DNA of 64,000 nt from CAWJAP01 sp963834365 (GCA_963834365.1 CAWIBS010000041.1:62001-126000); one strand, 5' to 3'. Shown: positions 8,277-18,728, numbered from the stretch's first letter. Made by a program: numbers and translations. The notes: generated by a model from the letters alone, not told the origin.

Positions 8277-9528
8277 CGCACGCCTCGATCCGGGCTCACC
8301 CACGTGCCCGTGGAGGTCCGCGTCAGGCGGAGGATCGCCCGCGGCACCCCGACGACCGCCGTGAGCGCCTGCAGCACCCAGAAGAAGAGCGGGTACCACG
8401 GCTGCCAGACGATCATCCGCAGGATCCCCTGCTCGAACCGGTGATCGAGCAAGAGGCTGACCGACGCCTGGAGCAGGTACGTCACCGTCAGCAGGGCGCC
8501 CCACCCCTGTGGCACCGGGCTGAACGCCGGGTAGTGGACGAGCGGCGCAAGCGACGTCCACCGGAGGCACCAGGCGAGGAGGCCGGCGAGCATCGCGTAC
8601 GCCCACAGCACGCTCAGCATGTAGTTGAACCACACGAGCCACAGCCGCCAGAGCCGTCGATGGAACATCTGGGGCGTGAGCCTGAGCACCGTCTGGGTAC
8701 CGCCCTCCGACCACCGGAGCCGCTGCCGCCACAGACCGCCGAGCGTCTCGGGCATCAGGATCCAGCAGAGCGCCTTGGGCTCGTAAGCGATCGTCCATCC
8801 TGCGATCTGGATTCGCCACGTCATGTCCACGTCGTCGGTGAGCGTGGCGGGCGACCACCACCCGCCGTCGTGCAGGGCCCGCTTGCGGAACGCGCAGACC
8901 ACGCCCGAGACCGTGAACACGCAGCCGAAGAGCGTCTGGGCGCGCTTGATCAGCCCGACGATGGCGGAGTACTCGCCGACCTGGAGCCGGGCGAGCAGCG
9001 ACGATCGGTTGCGGATGCGCGGGTTCCCGGTGAGCGCCCCGAGCGTGCCGTCGGACAGGAAGCGGCGGACGAACCACGTGACCGCGTCGCGGTCGAGGAG
9101 CGAGTCGCCGTCGATCGCCACGAGAATCTCGTGGCGCGCGGCAATCGCGCCCGCGTTGAGGGCGAGCGCCTTGCCGCGGTTGGTCGCGAGGTGCACGACC
9201 CGCAGGCGTTCGTACTTGCCGGCCAGCTCGTCGAGGATGGCCCCGGTCTCGTCGCGGGAGCCATCGTTGATCGCGATCATCTCGAAATCCGGATAGTCCA
9301 CCGCGTCGAGCGCCGCGAACACCTCGCGGACGTGCGGGCCCTCGTTGTGGCACGGCACGAGAATGCTGACGGGCGGGTACGACGCGAGCGGCGGCGGCTC
9401 GCCGGGCCGCGGCTCATGCCATCCGCGCACGAGGCGGTGGAGGATGCCGCCGGTCATCCAGTACCACGCCATCACGAACGGGTACCGAAGGTGAAGCCGG
9501 GCACCATCGAGACGAGGAGATCCCACAT
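8273..9528 (-). CDS. pgaC: PgaC, poly-beta-1,6-N-acetylglucosamine synthase (one frameshift near start)
   Basis: About 417 residues of GT2 processive glycosyltransferase. Start taken at ATG 9528 (MWDLLVSMVPGFTF), six bases from the pgaB stop; a single indel near 9480 links it to RYPFVMAWYWMTGG. From ATG 9472 the frame is clean for 399 residues. Motifs: VSILVPCHNEG, AINDGSRDE (UDP-binding DGS), AIDGDSLLD (DxD), GNPRIRNRSSLLARLQ, TLTDDVDMTWR (the catalytic TDD base) and the QRLRW box (WRQRLRWSEGG). C-terminal membrane helices form the export pore. It polymerises UDP-GlcNAc into PNAG at the inner membrane with PgaD. Confidence 0.92.
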
Positions 9529-9531
9529 CGA

Positions 9532-11252
9532 TCAGAACCTCGCGGGGAAGACGCTCGACGACACGGTCGGGGCGACGACGGCAGCGGCCGGGCCGGTCGG
9601 CCACCGGATCGTCGGGGCTCCATCCGAGGGCGATGCCGCCCTCGCGCTGGAAACGTCGCGTGATGGCGATGAGGTCGCGGTCGGCAGGCGGACGATCGCC
9701 TCCAGCCACAGGCCGACGCGTCGCGCCGATCGCGGCGACAGCCAGCCGGCTCGCACCATCGCGTCGATGGTACGGCCGGCCTCGCGAGGATCTGGCGCCG
9801 TACGCACGAACGTGAGGTCCGCGGCCGCGGCTGGGCCGCGCGGATCGGGAGTATCCGTCGAGACCATTGCGAGCTGAAGACCCGGCAGCTCGCGTTCCAC
9901 GGTCCTGAAGCAGGTCAGGGCTCGTCGCTCCCGCCGCGGCAACTGGGCCGCGTCGATGGCGCGCCGCGCCCGGCGACCTCCCAACGCGCGCCGGAGCCGA
10001 CGTCTCCCGGCCCCGCCAGCGCGCCGACCTCCTCGACGAGGAGACCGTCCACGGAGGTAAAAATGCCGAAGTCGCGGCAGATGGCCTCGAGCTCGGCGTC
10101 GCCGATGTCGAGCGCCGCCGCGGGCAGCCGCCCGTACACGCGCACACCCGCTCGCCTCTGAAACTGCCACGCGAACCGCAGGTACACGTCGGCGCGGACG
10201 GGTATCGTTCGCGTCGGGAACCACGCCGCAGGGCGTCCGTCCGGGCCCGGCTCGACCGCGTCGATCACGATGGTGGTGGCGCCGAGGATCCGGACGCGTT
10301 CGATGGCTGCGCCGAGCAGGCGCTCGGTCTCCGCGGGATCCGGCCGCCACAGCGATGACGGGCGCAGGCGGACGAATCGCTGGATGCGCGGGAGCATGTC
10401 GCCCGCCTGCAGCCGCTCCACGAGCGGCGGGAAGCAGCGAGCCGGTGGAGAGTGAGAACCGCGGGATCGCGAGCGGGCGGCTGGCCAAGGCCGGTTCCGG
10501 ATCGAACGTAAGACCGAAGCGGAAGCCGAGTGCCGCCGCGACCTCGACCGCGCTCTGGGTGTAGCGGCCGTAGGGCCAGGCGATGGCGCGCGGCGGGCGT
10601 CCCAGCTCACGCGTCATCACGGCCATCGACTGCTGAAGGTCGTCGCTCACCCGACGGCGGTAGGCGTTGTCGTCCTCGTAGCCTCGGGCGGGGTCGAAGA
10701 TCCGGAAGCATGAACGCGGGAAGCTCGCTCGCCTGCGGATTGCCGCGGATCGTGCCGTGCAGGTCGTAGCCGTGCGACGCGAACTCGACGAGGCCGCTCT
10801 GCTGCATCTCGCGCGCCTGCGCCCACGTGAGCACCGCCTGGCCCGCAGGGCCCTGGCCACGGACCATCCACGCGCCCGGCATCGCGACAATCGCGGGCAT
10901 CCGTGTGGCGAGCAGCAGCGGGTAGACGCGTGTGTAGGCGCTCGCGTACGCGTCGTCAATCGTGATGAGGATGGACTTCTCGGGGAGCGTCGTGTCTCCG
11001 CGGCCCGCGCGATCGACTTCGTCGAGCGTGAGCGCGTGCCAGCCGTTCGAGACGAGGTACTCGAAGAAGGCCACGAGATCGCTCGTGGTCGTGCCGTCCG
11101 AGTCGAGCTTTGCTCGCTCGTCCACGACGTCGTGGAGCGCGACCACGAGGAACGTGCGTGCGTCCGGCGCTCCGGGCGCAGCGCCCCGCCCGGGCATCGT
11201 GGCGAGCACGATCGACGCGACCACGAGGGGCAGGATGCGCTGCGCGTCTCAT
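9532..11252 (-). CDS. pgaB: PgaB, poly-GlcNAc deacetylase/hydrolase (several frameshifts)
   Basis: About 570 residues over at least four frame changes. ATG 11252 overlaps the pgaA stop (ATGA) and leads after one indel to the signal segment RILPLVVASIVLATM. The NodB-type deacetylase domain reads VALHDVVDERA, SILITIDDAYASAYTRVYPLL (metal-binding DD), EFASHGYDLHGTIRG (SHxxDLH) and RPPRAIAWPYGRYTQSAVEVA. The C-terminal glycosidase-like domain (GH153 in E. coli) contains LGATTIVIDAVEPGPDGR, AWQFQRRAGVRVYGRLP and FRTVERELPGLQLAMVSTDT, ending near RRFQREGGIALGWSPDDP. Shifts fall near 11245, 10700, 10450, 9960 and 9690. The enzyme partly deacetylates and trims PNAG in the periplasm before export. Confidence 0.85.
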
Positions 11253-13601
11253 GGGAAGCGATGCCCCAGGTTGATCCAGAGACGGAGGTCTTCGACGGGA
11301 CTTCCGTCGTAGACGCGGCGCGCGTAGCCGGCGCCGTAGTACAGCGCGAATCCGTCGTGAGCTGCAGGATGTGCTCGTACGAGGCCGAGCCGGTCCAACG
11401 GGTGGAAAAGTCTTCCTGCGCGATCGCGCCCGCCGTCAGTCGGACCTCGTGGCGCAGGCTTCGCTCGTATCGCCGCCAGAACAGGTGGCGCGCGGCCGCG
11501 CTCATGTCGGCGGACGTGCTCCGGCGGGGATTGAAATACGGGGCATCGAGCCGCGTGTTCGCACCCCACCACAGCTCCGGGCGCAGCTCGATGCTGAGGT
11601 CCGGCCGTTCCACGATGCGGGCCGTGAGAAAGCCGCTCGCCTCGACTCGGTCGTTGCCGTCGGTGAACCACCAGCGCCGCAGGGACGCGGAGGCGATCGT
11701 GGCCGAGTCCCAGGCGTAGCTGACGCGGACGGCGCCGCCATCGGCGGAGATCCCGTAGTAGGTCGCGCGCAGCGGCGTGTCGGGCGAGTAACGCGCTCCC
11801 GAGCCCTCCAACTGCAGGTGGTCGCCAATCTCCCATGTGCCGGCAACGCGCGCGCCCGTGCGGTCGAGGGTTCCCCTATTGATCCAGACCATCGCGTCGA
11901 GCGATGCATCGGGCCAGTCCGCCTCGACGCCCGCTCCATAACGCGTCCGCCGGATGACGCCCTCGACGGGGCTGGCCTGTGAGAAGTCGTACGCGGCCTT
12001 GAGGCGCCAGCGTTCGGCGATCGGCGGTGCGAGCAGCGCCGATCGGACGTCGTAGCCCGAGCCGGGACTGTCGGCCGCCTCGCCGTACTCGGTGCGGGAC
12101 TGCGAGTCGAGGCGGAGCTCCGGGGCATCGTGAGCGCGCACGCTGCGGCGCAGCCGCTCCACGGCCTGGTCGCCGGGAAAGAGCGAGACGAGCGACGAGG
12201 TGCGCTGGCGGGCCTCGTCGTAGCGCTTTCGCGCGAGCGCGGTCTCGGCGAGCGCGATCTCGGTGGATCGATCCGGGGCAGTCAGCGAGGCGGCGATGTG
12301 CGTCTCCTCGTCGGCGAGCCGCGGCCATCCGCGGGCGCGCGCAATCTGGGCTCTCGCCGATCGCAGGAACGACAGGGCCGGCGCGCCGTCCACGAGCGGC
12401 TGCAGCCGGCGCCAGGCTTCACGGTTCGCGCCGACGTAGTAGCGGGCGGTGGCGGCGAGTGCCTGCGCGTCGAGCCAGTCCCAGTTGGCCGCGGGCACCG
12501 GCGACGAGCCCCGCCACGTCTTCGGCCCGCCCTCCGCCGCCATCGCGTCGGCCAGCGCCAGCGCGTCGTTCACGTGCTCGTCCTCGAGCAGCGCGAAGAA
12601 GAGCCCCACGCGGGCGGAACGCGACCGCTGGTCGGCGGCGAGCACGTCCTCGTACGCGGTGCGCGCCTCGGCCGGGCGCCTCAGCGCGAGCAGGGCGTCG
12701 GCCTCCGCCTGCCGGACGTACGCCGGGAGTGGCCCTCCTTCCGTGCGCAAGGCGGTCACCTCGTCCACGACGTCCATCCACCGCTCGCGATCCCGGAGCG
12801 CCACCACGCGGTCGCTCCGTAGGCGACGACGAGGCCATCGTCTTGCGGCGAGGCCGTCCTGGCGGTGGCGAGCAGCGACTCGAGGCGCGCGAGCGCCGCG
12901 TCGGTCCGGTCGAAGCGATGCACGGGATCGAGGGCGGGAATCGTGGTGGCCTGGTTGACCAGCGCTGCCGCCTCGCGGGCTTCGATTCCCGGATCGCGTC
13001 CCGCGGCGTGCAGGCCCGCGGCGAACGGCGCACCGAGCCTGACGAGGATGCCGCTTATTTCGCTCTGAAGCCCGGTATCGTCGGGCGCAAGCTGCCGGGC
13101 CGCGAGGTATGCGCGGAGCGCGGCGAACGAGTCACCGGCTTCGAGCGCGGCACCGCCCTCGATGAGCCGCGTGGCGAGCGGCCACTCGGCGCTGGCGGGA
13201 AATCGCCTGCCGCCTTCCACCGCGAGCGCGGCGGCATCGGTCCACCGCTGCTGGTCCCGGTACGCGCGCGTCATCGCGCTGAGCACGTATTCCGGCGCCT
13301 CGGTGCCGCGCGTGCTCTCGAAGACGTCCGTCGCCTCGCGGGACCGCCCTGCCCACTGGAGCACCACCGCCAGGTCGAACCGTACGCCGGTGTCGGAGGG
13401 CGCCGCCTGCGCGAGCGCCTGGAGCGACGAAATAGCCGTGTCGTGCTCGCCGCGCCGCGCCGACTCGACTGCGGCCTCGCGCGTCTGGGCCGCAACGATG
13501 CCGACGCCGCCGACGAGCAGGCTCGCCGCGATTACGTACACGAGCGCGCGACCGTCCACGGGAACTGATTCTAACTTGCCCTCGTGTTGGCACCGGGTCA
13601 T
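11249..13601 (-). CDS. pgaA: PgaA, outer-membrane PNAG export porin with TPR domain (frameshifts)
   Basis: About 784 residues. Start set at ATG 13601; the hydrophobic segment ALVYVIAASLLVGGVGIVAA then acts as signal. Residues to about 500 are helical repeats (TPR-like, for example DTAISSLQALAQAAPSDTGV and AEADALLALRRPAEARTAYEDVLA), as in PgaA, which scaffold PgaB. The C-terminal third is a barrel with alternating strands (WRLKAAYDFSQASPVEGVIR, AVRVSYAWDSATIASASLRR) ending LRLWINLGHRFP. Indels near 12808 (VAYGATA to VVALRDRERW) and near 11360 break the frame. It forms the outer-membrane pore for deacetylated PNAG and is the first gene of pgaABCD. Confidence 0.85.
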
Positions 13602-14041
13602 CTGCTCCGCCGTCGCAGGGGAGGCCTGAACAGGACCGAAACAGGCGTAGTGACGCACGGGGTGCTCCTTGTCAGTGCCTCAGAGGCCAGTGTTGGGAGT
13701 CGAGCTTCACGTTGCCAGGCGGTAAGTGGAGAGTCGGCCGAGATTGTGTGGACGGTCCGCAGACTCGCGGCCAGGCTTCAGGTCGAACGGCCCCCCAACC
13801 TCGGAGCCGGGGCTCCTCGTATTCACAGGCTTGCCATCAGCCTCTCGCTCCCGCCGGCGTCTACGAGGCCAATCAACGCCGCACCATATACCGCCTGCCG
13901 GAATCGTCCGCCGGCGGTAGCGCCCGGCGCCACGACCTCGAGTCCTAAGGCATCAAATCACTCAGCTAAGCGCTGACACGAGTGGCGCAGTGGTTTTTCA
14001 AGCCGGTTCGGATTGGGAATGACGCGTCCTAGAATGACTGC
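13602..14041. other. Divergent intergenic region upstream of pgaA and the PQQ-type gene
   Basis: No gene recognised in these 440 bases. They must hold the pga promoter on the minus strand and that of the propeller gene on the plus strand. Visible structure: a hairpin GGAGCCGGGGCTCC at 13803-13816, GCCGGC-type inverted repeats near 13905-13935, and the second copy of the 24-bp repeat at 13971-13994. No transcription factor site could be assigned. Confidence 0.4.
13971..13994. repeat. 24-bp repeat, copy 2
   Basis: Exact second copy of the sequence at 7739-7762, here in the leader of the propeller gene, 48 bases before its start. The two copies are in the same orientation and bracket the pga operon, though one ends a gene and the other precedes one. 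Flanking bases do not match beyond the 24 bp. Confidence 0.8.
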
Positions 14042-15380
14042 ATGCCTCGAATCACGGGAACCACCGCCTGCCTGGCGGCGGCGATGTGCATCCTGCAGGC
14101 GGCCCTCGTCCCCGCATCTGCGGAAGACTGGCCCGAGTGGCGCGGCAAGGGACGTCGCGGTGTCTGGAACGAGTCCGGTGTCCTGGATAGATTCCCTGAC
14201 AGGGGACTGACCATCGTCTGGCGCGCGCCGCTGCACGGTGGCTTCGCCGGACCGGCCGTCGCGGACGGTCGCGTGTACGTGACCGACTTCAAGCGATCCG
14301 CCGGGAAGAAGGGAACCGAGCGCGCGCTGTGCCTGGACGAGAAGTCCGGGAAGGTTCTCTGGATACGGGAGTGGGACGCGGACTACCAGGGCATCAGCTA
14401 CGACACCGGGCCACGCGCGACGCCGACCGTCGATGGCGACCGGGTCTATGTCGTCGGGGCGAGCGGCACGCTCGTCTGCCTCGACGCCCGGACCGGCGGC
14501 GTCGTGTGGCGCAAGGACTACGCGAAGGACTACGGCATGCGCGTGCCGGTGTGGGGGATTTCGAGCGCTCCGCTCGTCGAAGGCAGCCATCTGATTGCCA
14601 TCGTCGGCGGCCAGCCCGACGCCATGGTGATGGCGTTCGACAAGATGACCGGCAGGGAGATCTGGCGGGCGCTGCCGTTCCGATTCAGAGCAGGGCTACT
14701 CCCAGCCGGTGATGGTCGAGACCGGAGGTGTCCGGCAGCTGATCGTCTGGCACCCGGCTGCGATCGTGTCGCTCGATCCGACAACGGGCGCCGTCAACTG
14801 GCAACAACCCTTCCGAATCAATCTCGGGGTGACGCTGTCGACGCCGGTCTGGAACGGCTCGCGGCTGCTGGTTTCTTCCTTCTACAACGGTTCGATGCTG
14901 CTCGAACTGGCGAGGGGCAAGGCTGCGGTGCTGTGGCAGGGCAAGAGCAGCAGCGAGACCGATACCGACGGCCTCCATACGGTGGTCAACACGCCGGTGA
15001 TGGCCGGAGACCACATCTACGGCATCTGCAGCTACGGCCAGTTCCGGTGTCTGAACGCCAGGACCGGCGAGCGCGTCTGGGAGACGATGGAGGTGACGAA
15101 GGAGAAGGCTCGCTGGGCGTCCGGATTCATCGTGCAGAACGGCGAGCGGTACTTCATCAACAACGATCGCGGCGAGTTGATCATCGCGAGTCTGTCCGAG
15201 AAGGGCTATCGGGAGATTGGCCGGACGTCACTGATCAAGCCCACCACCAATCCCGGGAACCGCCGCGAGCTTGGTGTCGTGAACTGGACGCATCCCGCCT
15301 ACGCGAACCGACACATCATCATGCGGAACGACGAAGAAATCGTCTCCGCTTCGCTGGCAGCGTCGTCTTCACCGCAATGA
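14042..15380 (+). CDS. PQQ-like beta-propeller protein, secreted (one frameshift)
   Basis: About 446 residues. ATG 14042 opens a signal peptide (TTACLAAAMCILQAALVPASA). PQQ-repeat blades follow, each with a VYV...DARTGxVxW pattern: AVADGRVYVTDFKR, KSGKVLWIREWD, LVCLDARTGGVVWRKDY, DKMTGREIWRALP, then after an indel at about 14682 SLDPTTGAVNWQQPF, SMLLELARGKAAVLWQGK and CLNARTGERVWETM. The family includes BamB-like scaffolds and quinoprotein dehydrogenases. The tryptophan-docking repeats are clear, but the acid and cysteine residues of alcohol dehydrogenases were not found, so a scaffold or sensor role is more likely. It converges on the hydrolase gene with five bases between stops. Confidence 0.82.
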
Positions 15381-15385
15381 AAGCC

Positions 15386-17731
15386 TCACTTCGTCGCTGG
15401 CCACTGCAGGTGCTTGTGCAGGAACGCGAACGTGCCCTGGCCGTTGATGCTGTGGCCGCCCTGGAAGTACTCGATCTCCGTCCGATCGGCCAGACCGAGC
15501 TGCGCGTAGAGGAACTGGACCTTGCCGTACTCGTGCGCGACCCACTGATCGCGCCCGACCAGATCGAGATGGCCACGCTCGACCATGAATGGGCGCGGGA
15601 AGATCAGGTAGGTCATCTCGGCATAGTCGAACGTGTGGCCCCAGTTCCAGTACGGCATCTCCCACTCGATCGTGCGCATGAAGCTGAAGGGCTGGTCGGT
15701 CGCGGCGACCTTGCGCGTCCATTGGTTGAAGTCGCCGGAGCAGATCGAGAGCGCGTACCTCTCGAGAATCGCGGGAATGCGCACGGCCGTCTCGCCGCCG
15801 TAGCTCAGACCGTAGAACCCAATGCGATCGGCGTCGACGAAGGGCAGCGATCCGAGCCAGTCGAGAATGCGCTCGTGCTGACCGAGGATGAACGAGAACA
15901 GCGTCGCGCGAATCGTGTTGGCCTTTCGACTGAGCCATCGGTACCGATCCTCGCCGCGATACAGATTGTGCGGCGCGAAGACGACGAAGCCGCGATCGGC
16001 GAGCGCCGATCCGAAATCGTTGTAGTACGACACGTGCCGATCGATCGTCTCGCGCGGCAGCCCGTTGCGGCCATGCTGGACCACGACCACCGGACGCCGC
16101 TCGCCCGCGGCGATACCCTTGGGAATCACGATCACGCCCCACGCGAACAGGTCGGGCCAGACATCGAGGACGACGTCCCACGCCGTCCATCTGTCCGTCT
16201 CACCGACCTTACGCGTCCGAGGGTTGAGCGGCGCGTACGGCGCGTCGAACGCACCGATGCCGTCTTTGCGAAAGCGCTCGCGATAGGGCCGCGCGCCTTC
16301 GATGAACTTTTCCGGCGGCCATGTCGGCCGCGACTTTTCGGTATTCCACTTCAATGCCGTCAATTCGGGCAGGACGGTGAAGAGAAACGACTGATCGCGA
16401 ACGTGCTCGGCCCCGCGCACCAATGCCTGGACGTACCGCTCCATGTCGAGCACCGTCCGGGCGTGACGCGCGGCCGGATCGAATCCCCGCCGGCGGTCGG
16501 TGAGCGTGCCGGCCGCAGGCGTCGTCAGCGTGAAGCCCAGGCGTTTGGCAAAATCGCCCAGCGCCTTCGTAGAGGTCGCGGCTACCGGCCGATCGCCGTC
16601 GCCGGTGACGAGAGAGGGTTTGGGGAACGGCGCAACGGGAATGCGATCGAACTCGGCGCGAACCGATGTCCCGGACGGCGTCTGCCATGCGCCCTTGCTG
16701 CTGGTGAACGATGGAACGTCAGCGTGCTCGATCACCAGGTGGCGCGGCAGGACGAGCGCGGCGATCTCGGCATCGCTGAACCGTTCGAGCAGGCTCCAGA
16801 TGTTGCGATCGATCGGTTCTTCCCACACGCGCCCGCGGCGATCGAAATAGCCACTCACGAGCGCGCCGTCGATCCGCGTGTCGATGGCAGCGGCATAGAA
16901 GGCAATCAGACCGCCTTCCCCATAGCCGACGACGCCGATCTTCGCCGTCTCGCCGCCGCGTCGGCGGAAACGATCGACGGCCGCGAGCACTTTCTGGACT
17001 TCGAAGCCGATCGGGTGCCGGCCCATGTGAAAGGCCTGCCGATAGATCCACTCCCGCCAGGTCTGCTGGCTCTGCCGAAGCTGTGCATCGGCCGTCTGAA
17101 TCTGCTCCCGCTGGACCAACGTCGGAATGACCAGTTCGCAGCCGCTCTCAGCCAGCAGTCGAGCGAACTGACGTTCAGGCGTCAGCCCGGGTGCGAGGCC
17201 AACGATCTGTTCGGGAGTCTGCCCGGCATCCGGCACGGCGACGAGAGACGCTGACGGCGTGCCGCTCATCGGCTCGACGAGCAGCCCTTCGGCCGTCATC
17301 CCGTCGAGCACCGGCCACCGAACCTGAAACACACGGTAGCGATCTGTTTCCGCGACGATCGCCGGATTCTCGTCGTCTCCGTAGCGTTCGAGCGCCGGGG
17401 CTACACGCGGATCGACTGCGCCGATGATCTCGCGCAGACGATCGCGATTGCCTTTGAGCGAGGCCTCCCACGCGGCAGGCGAGGAGGGATCGTATTTCCA
17501 GAAGCGACCCGACCGTGCCTGCATCTCGGCGATCTGGCGTTCGACGAACCGGTGGGCACCGTCCATCAGCCGGCCAGACAGGTCTTCTTCGGGCCATTCG
17601 AGCGCGGTCGTCTGCCCCAGCGGTTGTGCGGCGGGGGGCTGACTGTTCGGCGCGTGCGTACCGAGCCGCGATTCGAGCGGCAGCGACACACTGAGAATGA
17701 CTAGCGCGACTCGCGTGAGGAAGGACCGCAA
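15386..17731 (-). CDS. Large two-lobed alpha/beta hydrolase, secreted
   Basis: 781 residues, intact, with signal segment MRSFLTRVALVILSVSLPLE. Two hydrolase-like lobes can be seen. The N-terminal lobe has the elbow VVGYGEGGLIAFYAAA, in which the nucleophile position is Glu rather than Ser. The C-terminal lobe has WGVIVIPKGIAAGERRPVVV with QHGRNG as an oxyanion-type turn, then FYGLSYGGETAV with a normal G-x-S-x-G serine and a late FQGGHSINGQGTF histidine. It resembles dienelactone hydrolase / acetyl-xylan-esterase relatives common in Acidobacteriota and Planctomycetes. The C-terminal lobe is probably the active esterase, and the substrate is unknown. No operon partner is visible. Confidence 0.8.
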   Translation of the reverse strand: MRSFLTRVALVILSVSLPLESRLGTHAPNSQPPAAQPLGQTTALEWPEEDLSGRLMDGAHRFVERQIAEMQARSGRFWKYDPSSPAAWEASLKGNRDRLREIIGAVDPRVAPALERYGDDENPAIVAETDRYRVFQVRWPVLDGMTAEGLLVEPMSGTPSASLVAVPDAGQTPEQIVGLAPGLTPERQFARLLAESGCELVIPTLVQREQIQTADAQLRQSQQTWREWIYRQAFHMGRHPIGFEVQKVLAAVDRFRRRGGETAKIGVVGYGEGGLIAFYAAAIDTRIDGALVSGYFDRRGRVWEEPIDRNIWSLLERFSDAEIAALVLPRHLVIEHADVPSFTSSKGAWQTPSGTSVRAEFDRIPVAPFPKPSLVTGDGDRPVAATSTKALGDFAKRLGFTLTTPAAGTLTDRRRGFDPAARHARTVLDMERYVQALVRGAEHVRDQSFLFTVLPELTALKWNTEKSRPTWPPEKFIEGARPYRERFRKDGIGAFDAPYAPLNPRTRKVGETDRWTAWDVVLDVWPDLFAWGVIVIPKGIAAGERRPVVVVQHGRNGLPRETIDRHVSYYNDFGSALADRGFVVFAPHNLYRGEDRYRWLSRKANTIRATLFSFILGQHERILDWLGSLPFVDADRIGFYGLSYGGETAVRIPAILERYALSICSGDFNQWTRKVAATDQPFSFMRTIEWEMPYWNWGHTFDYAEMTYLIFPRPFMVERGHLDLVGRDQWVAHEYGKVQFLYAQLGLADRTEIEYFQGGHSINGQGTFAFLHKHLQWPATK

Positions 17732-17798
17732 CGTGCTCCAATTCTAGATCCACGCGGGACCGTCAGCGCACGCGCTGGATGACGACTTCGGCGGGGCG

Positions 17799-18095
17799 TT
17801 ACCCGATCAGGACCGTCGGCGCGCCGATCGCAATCGCATTCGGCGGACCGGCTTCGACGACGAAGTCGCCTTGCCGGGCGGCAGGCGCTCCGCCAATGAG
17901 CACCGTCGCGCTCCCCGCAGCGACCGTGCCGCCGACGTGTGGCTTCATGCCGTCCATGAGCGGGCAGACGTGCGTATCCGCCGCGGCGCGCCACGCGGGC
18001 TGGCCGCCAATCAGCACCGTGGTGCATCCCGGCCCGGGCCCGAGCGGTGTTCCGTGGGCCGTGATATCGCCTGTTCGTGCCGCTGGTGCGCCCAT
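17799..18095 (-). CDS. PAAR-domain spike-tip protein
   Basis: 98 residues. The sequence shows the PAAR pattern of spaced turns: MGAPAARTGDITAHG, TTVLIGGQPAWRAAADTHVCPLMDG, GSATVLIGGAPAARQGDFV and a final GAPTVLIG. Conserved His (THVCP) and Cys are candidate zinc ligands, as in PAAR cones that cap VgrG spikes. It has no toxin extension. It starts nine bases after the stop of the spike gene, so the two are co-expressed. The family caps type VI or phage-like injection machines; no sheath, tube or baseplate gene is in the window. Confidence 0.9.
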   Translation of the reverse strand: MGAPAARTGDITAHGTPLGPGPGCTTVLIGGQPAWRAAADTHVCPLMDGMKPHVGGTVAAGSATVLIGGAPAARQGDFVVEAGPPNAIAIGAPTVLIG

Positions 18096-18104
18096 CGACG
18101 TCTC

Positions 18105-18728
18105 TCAGTTGATGGCGATCAGCGAGCCGCGCAGCGTGAGTGTTCCGCCAGCCTTGATGTCCAGCGTCCCCGACGCCTCGATGGCCAACTGCGGCGCGCG
18201 GATTCGCAGCGTCGACGCCGCTTCGATGGTGGTCGTGCCGTTGGCGCTGCCAATCACGATGCGGTTGCCGTTCCCGGCATCGATGGTGATGCTGCCGTCG
18301 TCAATGGTGATCGCTTTACCGTCGTTCAGCTCGAGCCGCACGCGTCCCTTCGCGCCGTCGTCGAAGCTGACCGCATGGCCCTTGCGCGTCCGGATGGTGC
18401 GGATGTCGTTGCGCCCATCCGCGTTGCTCGCGGGGGGCTTGCGATCGCGGCTCCAAAGAGCGCCGACGACAACGGGGAACCGGATGTCGCCGCGCTCGAA
18501 GGCCACGATCACCTCTTCGTCGATCTCCGGCAGAAAGAACGCCCCATAGTCCTTCCCCGCCATGGGCGTCGCGAGCCGTGCCCAGAACGACTCTTCCGGC
18601 CGGCTGTGCCAGGGAAAGCCGACCCTGATGCGAGCCAGGCCGCTCGGGTCGCGGTTGTCCCGGACGATTCCGACGGCCACGCCGTTGATCGGAGCTGCCT
18701 CGTTCTCTCGCGGACCCTCTGTGCTCAT
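18105..18728 (-). CDS. VgrG/gpV-like spike protein (baseplate assembly protein V type)
   Basis: 207 residues from ATG 18728. It has the OB-fold gp5-type domain (GVAVGIVRDNRDPSGLARIRVGFPW, FWARLATPMAG, YGAFFLPEIDEEVIVAFERGD, FPVVVGALWS) followed by a short triple-beta-helix needle built of repeats (AITIDDGSITIDAGNGNRIVI, TLRIRAPQLAIEASGTLDIK, GGTLTLRGSLIAIN). It lacks the gp27-like ring of full VgrG. This short form matches the spike of extracellular contractile injection systems and phage gpV. It is orphan apart from the PAAR protein, so it may work with a machine encoded elsewhere or be a remnant. Confidence 0.85.
   Translation of the reverse strand: MSTEGPRENEAAPINGVAVGIVRDNRDPSGLARIRVGFPWHSRPEESFWARLATPMAGKDYGAFFLPEIDEEVIVAFERGDIRFPVVVGALWSRDRKPPASNADGRNDIRTIRTRKGHAVSFDDGAKGRVRLELNDGKAITIDDGSITIDAGNGNRIVIGSANGTTTIEAASTLRIRAPQLAIEASGTLDIKAGGTLTLRGSLIAIN

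Noticed and set aside
8440..9877. Long open frames on the plus strand opposite pgaC and pgaB
   Set aside because: They are rich in Arg, Glu and Pro with no motif, and lie antisense to clear glycosyltransferase and deacetylase motifs. High GC makes such mirror frames common.
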